The notes beneath the pieces are model-generated. The model saw only the letters and a program-made list of their open reading frames with translations. It had not been told where the DNA came from and did no database searches. A DNA stretch of 64,000 nt from Microbacterium sp. lyk4-40-TSB-66 (GTDB lineage: Bacteria > Actinomycetota > Actinomycetes > Actinomycetales > Microbacteriaceae), in contig NZ_JARVRW010000015.1 of NCBI RefSeq assembly GCF_030209475.1, positions 1 through 64,000 of the forward strand. Reading direction: 5' to 3'. The position numbers were made by a program, and so were the translations under genes. Below, piece by piece: positions 15,514 through 24,229 of this stretch (position 1 is the first letter of the stretch; each line of letters begins with the position of its first letter).

Positions 15514-18075
15514 ATGAGTACGGGCAGCGCTGCGCCGCGAGTCGCACCGGCCCGAGGCACCTCGATCGGCGACCTCCTTCCGCGCGTCGCGGCGGGTCAC
15601 CGCCCCGACGTCGACGAGACCGAGGCGCTGCTGCATGCGGCCCTCGAGGCCCTGCTGCCCGTGGCATCCGCTCTCCGCGACGAGGGGCTCGCCCGCGCCG
15701 GCCGTCCCGGCGTCATCACCTATTCGCGCAAGGTCTTCGTCCCGCTCACGACCCTGTGCCGCGATCGGTGCCACTACTGCGTGTTCGTCGACACGCCCGG
15801 CCAGCTCAACCTGCTGCGAAAGCCCGCCTACATGAGCCCCGAGCAGGTGTTGACGGTGGTGCGCCAAGGGCAGGCCCTCGGCTGCAAGGAGGCGCTGCTC
15901 ACCCTCGGTGATCGCCCCGAAGAGCGCTGGCCCGAGGCCCGCGCCTGGCTCGACGCCCACGGCTTCGCCTCGACCATCGACTACGTCGCCCACATCGCCC
16001 GCCTCATCACCGCCGAGACCGGCATGCTCGTGCACGCCAACCCCGGCGTGATGCACCGCGACGACCTCGCGGCGCTCCGCCCCGTCTCGCCGTCGATGGG
16101 CATGATGCTCGAGACGACCTCGCGGCGCCTCTACGAAGAGCCCGGCCAGGTGCACTTCGGCTCGCCCGACAAAGACCCCGCGCTGCGCCTGCGCGTCATC
16201 GATGACGCCGGGGCCGCCGGCGTCCCGTTCACCACCGGCATCCTGGTCGGGATCGGCGAGACCGTGCGCGACCGCGCCGAGTCGCTCGTCGCCCTGCGCG
16301 AGCTCGACGACCGCCACGGGCACGTGCAAGAGGTGATCGTGCAGAACTTCCGCGCCAAGCCCCGCACCGCCATGCAGGGCGCACCGGACGCCGACATGCA
16401 CGACTACCTCGCAGCGGTCGCCGTCGCGCGGCTCGTATTCGGCCCCGACATGCGCATCCAGGTGCCGCCCAATCTCTCCGACCCGCGCGAGCTCGGCCTG
16501 CTCATCGAGGCCGGCGCCGACGACTGGGGAGGGGTGTCGCCGCTCACCGCCGACCACGTCAATCCCGAGCGTCCCTGGCCGCAGATCGACGACCTCGCCA
16601 GGCACACCGCCGCGAGCGGCTTCGCGCTGCGGGAGCGCCTCACCGCCCACCCCGAGTTCGTGGACGACGCCGGCCGCTGGATCGACCCGGCGCTGCACGC
16701 GCCCGTGCGGGCGTTGGCGGATGCCGAGGGGCTCGCCGCCGACGTGACTCCCGTCGGCGCGGGCGCTGTCGCCCGCGCAGCGGCCCCGGCTTCCGCGACG
16801 GGAGGAGAATCCGCCGCGGGAGGACGCACGGCCCCCGCCGCATCCTCCGCCGCCGGAATCTCCTCCGTTCCCGGAACCGATGCCGGGGGTACGCGCCCCG
16901 GCACCGCCGCCGGCGAGACGCGTCTCGCGGCCGCCGCCCCGCCTCACGGCACCCGGACCGCTGCGGCGCGACCGGGCGGCGACCCGGGCCTGCGCCGGCT
17001 CGCCGAACGCGCGGCATCCGATCCCCGCACCCTCGACGACGCCGACTGGGTGCGTCTGCTGCACGCGACCGGCGCCGAGCTCGACGAGCTGACCTCCGTC
17101 GCCGACGACGCGCGGCGCTACACCGTCGGTGAGCCGATCACCCTCGTGCAGAACCGCAACCTCACCTCGACGGGCTTCCGCCGCACCGGACGCACCGGCC
17201 CGGGCGAGTTCGACCTCGACGACGCCACCTCCCTCGCCGCGGATGCCGCGGACCTCGGCGCCACCGAGGTCTGCGTGCAGGGCGCGCTCCGCCCCGACGA
17301 AGACCCCGTCGGATACCTCGACATCGTGCGGGCCGTGAAGCGCGGGGCTCCCGGCATCCACGTGCACGCCTACCGTCCGCTCGACGTGCGAGATCTCGCC
17401 GACCGGGGCGGCCTCGGGCTCGACGGCGCTCTGACGGCGATGCGCGAGGCGGGCGTCGACACCGTTCCCGGTACGGGCGTCAAGGTCCTGAGCGAGCGGG
17501 TGCGCGCACTCGTCGCACCGGGCGACCTCGAGATCGATCAGTGGGTCGAGACCATCACGGCGGCTCACCGCGCCGGTTTCCGATCGACCTCGGTGCTCTT
17601 CTACGGCCACGTCGAGACCGCCGAAGAGCGCATCGCGCACCTTCGGCGCCTGCGCGAGATCCAGACCGACACCCGCGGCTTCGCCGAGTTCGTCCCGATC
17701 CCCCTGCCCGGAGGCGACGTGCCGCTCGTCGCGGTCCGCTCGCCGATCGACGAGCATCGGGCGATGGTCGCGGTGTCGCGACTGCTGCTGTCGGGCAGCA
17801 TCCCGCACGTGCAGATCCCGTGGACCCGCGTGGGCACAGAGACGGCGGCCGTGCTGCTGCGCTCGGGCGGCGACGACCTCGGCGGCACCCTCTACGACGG
17901 CCGGGTCCTGCCCGACGCGGGCATCGAACAGGGACTCGAGCTGCCGGTCCCCGCGGCCGAACGCATCGCCCGGAGCCTCATGCGGCCCTTCCGCCTCCGC
18001 ACCACCGACTATCAGGTGGCGCAGGCGCACGCGGGTGCGGGCCCCTCCTCCCCCGCCGATCGGCCACGGCCGTGA
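15514..18075 (+). CDS. fbiC: FO synthase FbiC (CofG-CofH fusion) with degenerate CofH cluster motif
   Basis: An 853-residue fusion for 7,8-didemethyl-8-hydroxy-5-deazariboflavin (FO) synthesis, the head of F420. The CofG half keeps the radical-SAM motif CRDRCHYC (Cys82, 86, 89). A low-complexity Ala/Gly/Pro linker spans about residues 410-490. The CofH half keeps the surroundings (VGEPITLVQNRN, GATEVCVQGAL, VHAYRPLD, VPGTGVKVL, LFYGHVETAEER, GGDDLGGTL). But the expected Cys-x3-Cys-x2-Cys after NRN is replaced by Arg556, Arg560 and Pro563 (17179-17202). Length matches mycobacterial FbiC, so these are substitutions in place, not a deletion. Either CofH chemistry is lost, or it is supplied elsewhere. 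ATG 15514 has ggag upstream and a TAGCCT box 6 nt before it. Confidence 0.9.
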   Translation: MSTGSAAPRVAPARGTSIGDLLPRVAAGHRPDVDETEALLHAALEALLPVASALRDEGLARAGRPGVITYSRKVFVPLTTLCRDRCHYCVFVDTPGQLNLLRKPAYMSPEQVLTVVRQGQALGCKEALLTLGDRPEERWPEARAWLDAHGFASTIDYVAHIARLITAETGMLVHANPGVMHRDDLAALRPVSPSMGMMLETTSRRLYEEPGQVHFGSPDKDPALRLRVIDDAGAAGVPFTTGILVGIGETVRDRAESLVALRELDDRHGHVQEVIVQNFRAKPRTAMQGAPDADMHDYLAAVAVARLVFGPDMRIQVPPNLSDPRELGLLIEAGADDWGGVSPLTADHVNPERPWPQIDDLARHTAASGFALRERLTAHPEFVDDAGRWIDPALHAPVRALADAEGLAADVTPVGAGAVARAAAPASATGGESAAGGRTAPAASSAAGISSVPGTDAGGTRPGTAAGETRLAAAAPPHGTRTAAARPGGDPGLRRLAERAASDPRTLDDADWVRLLHATGAELDELTSVADDARRYTVGEPITLVQNRNLTSTGFRRTGRTGPGEFDLDDATSLAADAADLGATEVCVQGALRPDEDPVGYLDIVRAVKRGAPGIHVHAYRPLDVRDLADRGGLGLDGALTAMREAGVDTVPGTGVKVLSERVRALVAPGDLEIDQWVETITAAHRAGFRSTSVLFYGHVETAEERIAHLRRLREIQTDTRGFAEFVPIPLPGGDVPLVAVRSPIDEHRAMVAVSRLLLSGSIPHVQIPWTRVGTETAAVLLRSGGDDLGGTLYDGRVLPDAGIEQGLELPVPAAERIARSLMRPFRLRTTDYQVAQAHAGAGPSSPADRPRP

Positions 18076-19649
18076 GGCTCATCGACGTCGCGATCGTCGG
18101 CGCCGGCTTCGCCGGGCTCGCGATGGCCGGAGCCCTGCGCCGGGCCGGACGCGACGACATCGTCGTGCTCGAACGCGCCGACGACGTCGGGGGCACGTGG
18201 CGCGACAACACCTATCCCGGCGTCGCGTGCGACGTGCCCGCGCACCTCTACAGCCTCGCCGCCCACCCGCACGCCGGCTGGTCGCGCACGTTCGCGCCCG
18301 GTCGTGAGATCCAGACCTATCTGCAGGGCGTCGCCGCCCGCGAGGGTCTCGGCGATCGACTGCGTCTTCGCACCCCTCTCCTCGGGGCGCGATGGGATGC
18401 CGCCGACGCGGTCTGGCGGCTCGACACGGGCGCCGAACCCGTCGTGGCCCGCTCGCTCGTACTGGCGTGCGGCCGCCTCACCGAGCCGCACGTCCCCGCC
18501 ATCCCCGGACTCGAATCCTTCGACGGCCCGATCTTCCACACCGCGCGGTGGGATCACGACGTCGACCTCGTCGGCACGCGCGTCGCGGTCGTGGGCACGG
18601 GCGCGAGCGCCGTGCAGCTGGTGCCCGAGCTCGCCCGTCACGGCGCCCGAGTGACGCTGTTCCAGCGCACACCCGCATGGATCGTGCCCCGCGGAGGCGG
18701 CGACGTCTCTGCGGCCGACCGCGCGCACCTCGCAGCCCACCCCGGCGATCTCGCTCGACTTCGCGCCGACCTCTACGCGGAGGGCGAGCAGCGCTACGCG
18801 TCGCGCTCGGGTGACGCCGAGGCGTCCGCCGCCGCCCGCGGCGCCGCTCTCGCCCACCTGCACGCGCAGGTCGCCGACCCGGCGCTGCGTGCCGCCTTGA
18901 CCCCCGACTACGCCTTCGGATGCAAGCGCGTGCTGCTCTCCGACGCGTTCTACCCCGCCGTGGCCTCGGATGCCGTGACCCTCGAGCCCACGGCCCTCGC
19001 CGCCGTCGACGGCCCGACGCTGACGGCCGGGAGCGGTGAGCGCTACGAGGCCGATGTGCTCGTGCTGGCGACCGGCTTCGCCTCCACCCGGCAGCCCTAC
19101 GCCGATCTCGTGCGCGGTGAGGAGGGCACGCTCGCGGCGCACTGGGCCGAGGGCATGACCTCGTTCGGCTCGACGGTGGTCGCGGGCTTCCCCAACCTCT
19201 TCGTGCTGAACGGCCCCAACGCCAGCCTCGGTCACAACTCGGCCGTCCTCGTGGCCGAGGAGCAGGCGTCCTACGTCGTGCGCGCGCTCTGCGAGCGCGA
19301 CCGCCGCCCCGAACGGGTCCTTCGGGTGCGCCCCGACGCCGAAGCGGCCTACACCGACGAGATCGCCGCCGCCGCGGCATCCACTCCCTGGCTGACCGGC
19401 GGATGCCGCAACTGGTACGTCGACGATCGCTCGGGCCGGCTGACCCTGCTGTGGCCGGGCACGGTGCAGGCGTTCCGCGAGCGCCTCGCCGGAACCGACG
19501 GGTCGGAGTTCGTCGCCGCGCCCGGCGTCGCCCCCGCCGAGACCTCCCCCCGGACGGAAGCCGACCCCACCTCGGCCCCCGCGCCGGCCCCCGGGGCCGC
19601 GACCGGCGACCCCATCCCCACCCGTCCGCACGTCCATCCGCACGCCTAG
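18072..19649 (+). CDS. FAD-dependent monooxygenase (Baeyer-Villiger / flavin-containing type)
   Basis: A 525-residue flavoprotein. The N-terminal FAD motif is DVAIVGAGFAGLAMAGAL; a second Rossmann motif VAVVGTGASAVQLVPEL (about residue 175) binds NADPH. Between them FHTARWDHDVDL resembles the Baeyer-Villiger fingerprint region (FxGxxxHxxxW) but with a divergent spacing. LATGFAS precedes the C-terminal part. The last 45 residues are an Ala/Pro-rich tail ending in His/Pro residues. The GTG start overlaps the fbiC stop by 4 bp, so it is co-translated with F420 head synthesis; such coupling to F420 genes is unusual. Substrate is unknown. Confidence 0.85.
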   Translation: MRLIDVAIVGAGFAGLAMAGALRRAGRDDIVVLERADDVGGTWRDNTYPGVACDVPAHLYSLAAHPHAGWSRTFAPGREIQTYLQGVAAREGLGDRLRLRTPLLGARWDAADAVWRLDTGAEPVVARSLVLACGRLTEPHVPAIPGLESFDGPIFHTARWDHDVDLVGTRVAVVGTGASAVQLVPELARHGARVTLFQRTPAWIVPRGGGDVSAADRAHLAAHPGDLARLRADLYAEGEQRYASRSGDAEASAAARGAALAHLHAQVADPALRAALTPDYAFGCKRVLLSDAFYPAVASDAVTLEPTALAAVDGPTLTAGSGERYEADVLVLATGFASTRQPYADLVRGEEGTLAAHWAEGMTSFGSTVVAGFPNLFVLNGPNASLGHNSAVLVAEEQASYVVRALCERDRRPERVLRVRPDAEAAYTDEIAAAAASTPWLTGGCRNWYVDDRSGRLTLLWPGTVQAFRERLAGTDGSEFVAAPGVAPAETSPRTEADPTSAPAPAPGAATGDPIPTRPHVHPHA

Positions 19650-19661
19650 GAGACACAGTTC

Positions 19662-20672
19662 ATGAGCGTTCCGCTGAGATTCGGTTACAAGGCCTCGAGC
19701 GAGCAGTTCGGCCCCAACGAGCTGCTCGAGTTCGGCGTGATGGCGGAGCAGGTGGGCTTCGACTCCGTCTTCCTCTCCGACCACCTGCAGCCGTGGATGC
19801 ACGACGGCGGCCATGCCCCCAACGCCCTGCCCTGGCTCGGCGCCCTCGGCGCGCGCACCGAACGCGTCATCATCGGCACGAGCGTGCTCACCCCCACCTT
19901 CCGGTACCACCCGGGGGTCATCGCCCAGGTCTTCGCCACCCTCGGCGTGATGTACCCGGGCCGCGTCGTGCTCGGCGTCGGCACCGGCGAGGCGCTGAAC
20001 GAGGTCACCCTCGGGTTGGAGTGGCCCGAGCCGCCCGAGCGCTTCCAGCGCTTGAAAGAAGCGATCACGATCATCAACGAGCTGTGGGCCGGCGAGCGGG
20101 TCACCTACGAGGGCACGTACTACTCGGTGAAGGACGCCACCATCTACGACCGCCCCGACCAGAAGGTGCCCATCTACATCGGCGCCTCGGGTCCCGCGGC
20201 CACGCGCCTGGCCGGCCGCATCGCCGAGGGGTACATCACGACGAGCGGCAAGGATGCCGAGCTGTACACCGACAAGCTCCTCCCCGCCCTCGACGACGGG
20301 CTGAGCAAGGCCGGGCGCACGCGCGACGACGTCGACACGCTCATGGAGGTCAAGGTCTCGTACCACCCCGACCACGACACCGCGCTCGAGAAGACGCGCT
20401 TCTGGGCCCCGCTCGCCCTCAGCGGCGAAGAGAAGATGAGCGTGCACGATCCCCTGGAGATGCAGCGGCTCGCGAACGAGCTGCCGATCGAGCGCGCCGC
20501 ATCGCGGTTCATCGTGTCGACCGACCCCGACGAGCACGTGGAGCGCATCGCGCGCTACGTCGACCTCGGCTTCCGCCACCTGGTGTTCCACGACCCCGGC
20601 CACGACCAGAGGGAGTTCCTGACGATGTACGGCGAGGAGATCCTGCCCCGCCTGCGTAAGCGCTTCGCCTGA
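19662..20672 (+). CDS. fgd: F420-dependent glucose-6-phosphate dehydrogenase
   Basis: A 336-residue luciferase-like TIM barrel, the same length as mycobacterial Fgd1. It oxidises glucose-6-phosphate to phosphogluconolactone while reducing F420. Key segments match: FGYKASSEQFGP, SDHLQPW with the active-site His, GTSVLTPTFRYHP, GVGTGEALNE with the catalytic Glu, IGASGP, YITTSGK, and HLVFHDPGHDQREF near the end. It lies 12 bp after the monooxygenase with a ggagaca ribosome-binding site. In this locus it supplies reduced F420 to reductases elsewhere. Confidence 0.95.
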   Translation: MSVPLRFGYKASSEQFGPNELLEFGVMAEQVGFDSVFLSDHLQPWMHDGGHAPNALPWLGALGARTERVIIGTSVLTPTFRYHPGVIAQVFATLGVMYPGRVVLGVGTGEALNEVTLGLEWPEPPERFQRLKEAITIINELWAGERVTYEGTYYSVKDATIYDRPDQKVPIYIGASGPAATRLAGRIAEGYITTSGKDAELYTDKLLPALDDGLSKAGRTRDDVDTLMEVKVSYHPDHDTALEKTRFWAPLALSGEEKMSVHDPLEMQRLANELPIERAASRFIVSTDPDEHVERIARYVDLGFRHLVFHDPGHDQREFLTMYGEEILPRLRKRFA

Positions 20673-20673
20673 C

Positions 20674-20806
20674 GCGGGGCGCCGACGCCGTCGAGATCGC
20701 GCGGGGCGCCGACGCCGTCGAGATCGCGCGGGGCGCCGACGCCGTCGGGATCGCGCGCGGTGCCGACGCCGTCGAGATCGCGCGCGGCCGCCGCCGTCGA
20801 GATCAC
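20674..20806. repeat. Tandem repeat, 27-bp unit, five copies
   Basis: Units at 20674, 20701, 20728, 20755 and 20782 share gccgacgccgtcgagatcgc; the first two are identical, the third and fourth have one to three changes, and the last is 25 bp and more diverged. The array starts 2 bp after the fgd stop codon. No gene or regulatory site is recognisable from here to the cofC start. Confidence 0.9.
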
Positions 20807-20944
20807 GCGCGTCCGCGAGACGACCGGCGATTCCGCGTGGACGCGGGTCATCTCGGCGATCGCGGGTCATTCCGGCGCCCGCCGATGCACGATCGTGGAC
20901 GCGCCCGCCACCCCCACCCGTGAATGTCGGGGGTTCGACGCACA

Positions 20945-21589
20945 ATGGACGGGATGGACATCCCTGACACCTCCGGCTGGACGATCGTCGTCCCGGTGAA
21001 ACCCGCCGCCGTCGGCAAGTCGCGTCTGACCGACGTCGGCACCGACCGCGAGGCCCTCGCGCGCGCCATCGCGCTCGACACCATCGCCGCCGCCGCGGCC
21101 GCGACCCGCGTCGCCCGGGTCATCGTGGTCAGCGACGATGCCGGCCTCCGCGCCGCGCTGCGCCGCTCGCGCCGCGTGGAGGTCGTGCCCGAGGGCGACA
21201 CCCGCGGCCTCGACGCCGCCATCGCGCTCGGCGCCGCCGCCGCCGGTCAGAGCACCCCTCGCGCCGCCCTCCTCGGCGACTTGCCCGCCCTGCGCGCCGC
21301 CGATCTCGACGCCGCGCTCGAACTCGCGGCATCCGTCGAACGGGGTCTGGTTCCGGATGCCGAGACCACCGGCTCCACCCTCGTCACCGCCCGCGCGGGA
21401 GCGGTGTGGGTCTCGGCCTTCGGCCAGGACTCCGCCGCCCGTCACCGCCTGCTCGGCTGCACCGACCTCGCCGTCGAGCGCGACTCGACCCTCCGCCGCG
21501 ACGTCGACACCGCCGAGCAGCTGACCCAGGCCGTCGCACTCGGGGTGGGCCCGCAGACCTCGGCGGTCCTGGCGGCTGCGGCGGCCTGA
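20945..21589 (+). CDS. cofC: 2-phospho-L-lactate (phosphoenolpyruvate) guanylyltransferase CofC/FbiD
   Basis: A 214-residue nucleotidyltransferase that activates the three-carbon acid with GTP for F420 assembly; in actinobacteria the acid is thought to be phosphoenolpyruvate. The Rossmann-like start IVVPVKPAAVGKSRL holds the phosphate-binding Lys-Ser-Arg. Further features are VIVVSDDAGLR, DTRGLDAAIALG and ALLGDLPALRAADL. ATG 20945 is chosen because gggggttcg lies upstream; ATG 20954 and 20924 are alternatives. It converges on cofD, whose end is 22 bp away. Confidence 0.9.
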   Translation: MDGMDIPDTSGWTIVVPVKPAAVGKSRLTDVGTDREALARAIALDTIAAAAAATRVARVIVVSDDAGLRAALRRSRRVEVVPEGDTRGLDAAIALGAAAAGQSTPRAALLGDLPALRAADLDAALELAASVERGLVPDAETTGSTLVTARAGAVWVSAFGQDSAARHRLLGCTDLAVERDSTLRRDVDTAEQLTQAVALGVGPQTSAVLAAAAA

Positions 21590-21611
21590 CGCACGGGGCC
21601 GCGGGCCCGCC

Positions 21612-22577
21612 TCACGCCTCCAGTGCCGCCTCGGCGATCGCGGCCGAGGCGTCTTCGTCGCTCATCCACAGCGGTCGCACGGCGGCGCGGATCCCCGCCG
21701 CCTCCACCTCCGCCGCGGCGTCCGCATCCTCTTCGGCCAGCAGCCACGCATCGAGCACGCCGCCCGCCGACCGGGCACCGTAGTGCCGCGCGACCGCGGC
21801 CGCGGACGTCTCGACCCCGATCGCCGTCAGGCACACGTCGGCCATCCCCCGCACGACGCGCCCGCCGATGATCGGCGAGACCCCGACGACCTTCGCCGAC
21901 GTCGACCGCACGGCATCCCGGATGCCGGGCACCGCGAGGATCGGCCCGATCGAGACGACGGGGTTCGACGGGGCGAGCAGCACCACATCGGCTCCCGCGA
22001 TCGCCTCCACGACGCCGGGAGCCGGAACGGCATCCGTGATTCCGGGATTCTCGAACGAGCGGGGCGCGAGCTTCGCGCGGTGCCGCGTCCACCACTCCTG
22101 GAAGTGCAGGCGCCCGCCGTCCTCCAGCAGCACGTGAGTGTCGACCTCGCTGTCGGTCATGGGCAGAAGACGGATGCCGAGGGGCCACCGCTCCGCCATG
22201 CGTGCGAGAACGCGGGTCGGGGTGAGCCCCTCCCGCAGCCACCCGGTGCGCGCGAGGTGCGTGCCGAGATCGAGGTCGCCCAGGGTGAACCAGGGCCAGC
22301 CGGCGCCCCACGCCTGCAGCTCCTCGTTGACGCGTTCCGTATCGCCCGCGCGACCCCAGCCGCGCACCGTGTCGTTCTGCCCCGCGAGCGCGTACGTGAT
22401 CGAGTCGACGTCGGGCTGCAACCGCACCCCCGAGAGCCAGAGGTCGTCGCCCGTGTTGACCACGACGGTGGCCTCGGGAGCGCCGACCCGCCGGAGCGCC
22501 GCGCGCACGCCGAGGGTGAACTTCGCCCCTCCGACTCCACCAGCGAGCACGACGACACGGGACTGAGGAATGTGCAT
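21612..22577 (-). CDS. cofD: 2-phospho-L-lactate transferase CofD/FbiA
   Basis: A 321-residue enzyme that transfers the phosphoacyl unit from the CofC product to FO, giving F420-0 or its dehydro form. The N-terminal VVVLAGGVGGAKFTLGV binds the nucleotide substrate. VVVNTGDDLWLSG, LGDLDLGTHLART and LLLAPSNPVVSIGPIL are all family positions. It starts at ATG 22577 and runs towards cofC, so the two are not co-transcribed. The next pathway step, the glutamate ligase CofE/FbiB, is not in the window. Confidence 0.93.
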   Translation of the reverse strand: MHIPQSRVVVLAGGVGGAKFTLGVRAALRRVGAPEATVVVNTGDDLWLSGVRLQPDVDSITYALAGQNDTVRGWGRAGDTERVNEELQAWGAGWPWFTLGDLDLGTHLARTGWLREGLTPTRVLARMAERWPLGIRLLPMTDSEVDTHVLLEDGGRLHFQEWWTRHRAKLAPRSFENPGITDAVPAPGVVEAIAGADVVLLAPSNPVVSIGPILAVPGIRDAVRSTSAKVVGVSPIIGGRVVRGMADVCLTAIGVETSAAAVARHYGARSAGGVLDAWLLAEEDADAAAEVEAAGIRAAVRPLWMSDEDASAAIAEAALEA

Positions 22578-22630
22578 CCGTCCAGTCTTCCACCGCGCCC
22601 GCAGCGCCCCGGCGCCGGGCTACTCGCCGA

Positions 22631-22734
22631 GCCGTGCACAACTCCGGAAATACTCGCACCCGAGCTGGCGCGGGTCACGGGATGCCGCGGGCCGAGCCAG
22701 ACCTCGCCGCAACTTTTCAGGAGTTGTGCACGGC
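22631..22734. repeat. Long-loop inverted repeat between cofD and hemL
   Basis: Arms 22631-22651 and 22714-22734 pair at 19 of 21 positions around a 62-nt spacer; the shared arm begins gccgtgcacaactcc. The same strand also has tgtgcacggcccgaa (22725-22739), repeated exactly at 5544-5558. It occupies the gap between the cofD start and the hemL end. It could form a terminator-like stem for hemL or be a small mobile palindrome. Confidence 0.75.
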
Positions 22735-22790
22735 CCGAACGTGCGCCCCGCGCCCGCGCCGCGCCTGCGCCCGAATCCCCGGAAGCGGCC

Positions 22791-24131
22791 CTACTGCGCC
22801 AGCAGGGTCGGGTCCAACGCCTCGGCCGCCGCCTTGGCCGCGGCCGGCAGCGCGCCGAGCACGTGCTCGAGGGCGACGTCGTCGTGGGCGGCGGTGAGGA
22901 ACCACGCCTCGAACACGCTCGGGGGCAGGGAGACACCGGCATCCAGCATCGCGTGGAAGAACGCGGCGTACCGGTACGACTGCTGCGTCAGCGCCGTGGC
23001 GTAGTCGAGGGGGACCTCGGGCAGGAAGGCGACGCCGAAAAGCGAACCGGCGCGCGGCACGACGTGCACCACGCCCTCCGCCGTCAGCGCGGCATCGAGC
23101 GCGTCGGCGACCCGATCGGCTGCGGCGTCGACCGCGGCGTACACCTCGGGTGTCGCCAGGCGCAGGGTCGCCAGGCCCGCGGCGACCGACAGCGGGTTCC
23201 CCGACAGGGTTCCGGCCTGGTACACCGGCCCGAGGGGAGCCAGGTGGTCCATGATCTCGGCGCGGCCGGCGAGGGCGGCCAGGGGCATCCCTCCGCCGAC
23301 GACCTTGCCGTACGTGAGGATGTCGGGCAGGTACCGCTCGCCCCGCGAGGCCTGTAGGCCCCAGAAACCGGCGGGGTGCACGCGGAAGCCGGTGAGCACC
23401 TCGTCGACGATCAGCAGTGCCCCGTGGCTGTGCGCGATGTCGGCGAGGGCGGCGTTGAAGCCGGGCAGCGGCGGAACGACGCCCATGTTGGCCGAGGCCG
23501 CCTCGACGATGATCGCGGCGATGTTCTCGCCGTGCACCTCGAACACCTCGCGCACCGCGTCGAGGTCGTTGTAGGGCAGCACCAGCGTCTGCGCGGCGAT
23601 CGGCGCGGGCACACCCGCCGACCCGGGCAGGGCCAGGGTCGCGACGCCGGAGCCCGCGGCGGCCAGCAGCCCGTCGGAGTGGCCGTGGTAGTGCCCGGCG
23701 AACTTGATGAGCAGGTCGCGTCCCGTCACACCTCGGGCGAGGCGGATCGCCGTCATCGTCGCCTCGGTGCCGGTCGAGACCAGGCGCACCTTCTCGATCG
23801 GCTTGAGGTCGCCCACCTGCACGCGGTGGGCGATGAGGTCGGCCAGCTCGACCTCGGCCCCGGTCGGGGCACCGAACGACAGACCACGGGATGCCGCGGA
23901 CTGCACGGCCCCGACGACCTCGGGATGCGCGTGGCCGAGGAGCGCCGGACCCCAGGATGCGACCAGGTCGACGTACTCGCGGCCGGCGGCGTCGGTGATG
24001 CGGGGCCCGGATGCCGACTGCACGAACCGCGGCGTCCCACCCACCGAGCCATACGCGCGTACGGGCGAGTTCACACCACCCGGAATGACGTCCTTGGCGC
24101 GGGCGAACCACTGGTCGTTGAGATCGGTCAT
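22791..24131 (-). CDS. hemL: Glutamate-1-semialdehyde 2,1-aminomutase HemL
   Basis: A 446-residue PLP enzyme that turns glutamate-1-semialdehyde into 5-aminolevulinate. Visible are [15 protein letters not shown] near the N-terminus, [12 protein letters not shown] with the cofactor-binding Asp, and [17 protein letters not shown] with the Schiff-base Lys. [13 protein letters not shown] follows. ATG 24131 is in the right place for the family. It is the last gene of the hemQ-hemC-hemD-hemB-hemL unit but is separated from hemB by a palindromic element, which could lower or uncouple its expression. Confidence 0.95.
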   Translation of the reverse strand: MTDLNDQWFARAKDVIPGGVNSPVRAYGSVGGTPRFVQSASGPRITDAAGREYVDLVASWGPALLGHAHPEVVGAVQSAASRGLSFGAPTGAEVELADLIAHRVQVGDLKPIEKVRLVSTGTEATMTAIRLARGVTGRDLLIKFAGHYHGHSDGLLAAAGSGVATLALPGSAGVPAPIAAQTLVLPYNDLDAVREVFEVHGENIAAIIVEAASANMGVVPPLPGFNAALADIAHSHGALLIVDEVLTGFRVHPAGFWGLQASRGERYLPDILTYGKVVGGGMPLAALAGRAEIMDHLAPLGPVYQAGTLSGNPLSVAAGLATLRLATPEVYAAVDAAADRVADALDAALTAEGVVHVVPRAGSLFGVAFLPEVPLDYATALTQQSYRYAAFFHAMLDAGVSLPPSVFEAWFLTAAHDDVALEHVLGALPAAAKAAAEALDPTLLAQ

Positions 24132-24153
24132 ATGTCTATTCTCCCCAGTGCAA

Positions 24154-24221
24154 TCACGTGAGTCGCCGAGATCTGTCGCTTCCGCGGACACCGAAGCGAC
24201 AAATCTTGGCGACTCACGCGA
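24154..24221. repeat. Palindromic intergenic element, copy 2
   Basis: Inverted repeat with 29-bp arms (24154-24182 and 24193-24221), 26 of 29 pairing, and a 10-nt loop. The arms share the core cgtgagtcgcc...gtcgctt with copy 1 at 4229-4300. It lies between hemB and hemL, two genes read in the same direction, so any stem in the transcript falls inside an operon. Confidence 0.88.
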
Positions 24222-24229
24222 AAGAATGC

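Noticed and set aside
11673..15911. Plus-strand open frame of 1412 codons opposite the GH43 gene
   Set aside because: Low-complexity Gly/Val/Arg/Asp translation typical of an antisense shadow; the minus-strand gene has a signal peptide and GH43 motifs.
15358..18030. Long minus-strand open frame (890 codons) opposite fbiC
   Set aside because: Composition (His/Arg/Val/Gly/Asp rich, no domain) is that of the antisense of a high-GC gene; fbiC on the plus strand has full family motifs.
20674..20806. CRISPR array
   Set aside because: Repeats are contiguous without unique spacers, and start at the end of a gene.
18012..20945. Minus-strand open frame of 977 codons opposite the monooxygenase and fgd
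   Set aside because: Antisense shadow of two clear genes; no domain motifs.
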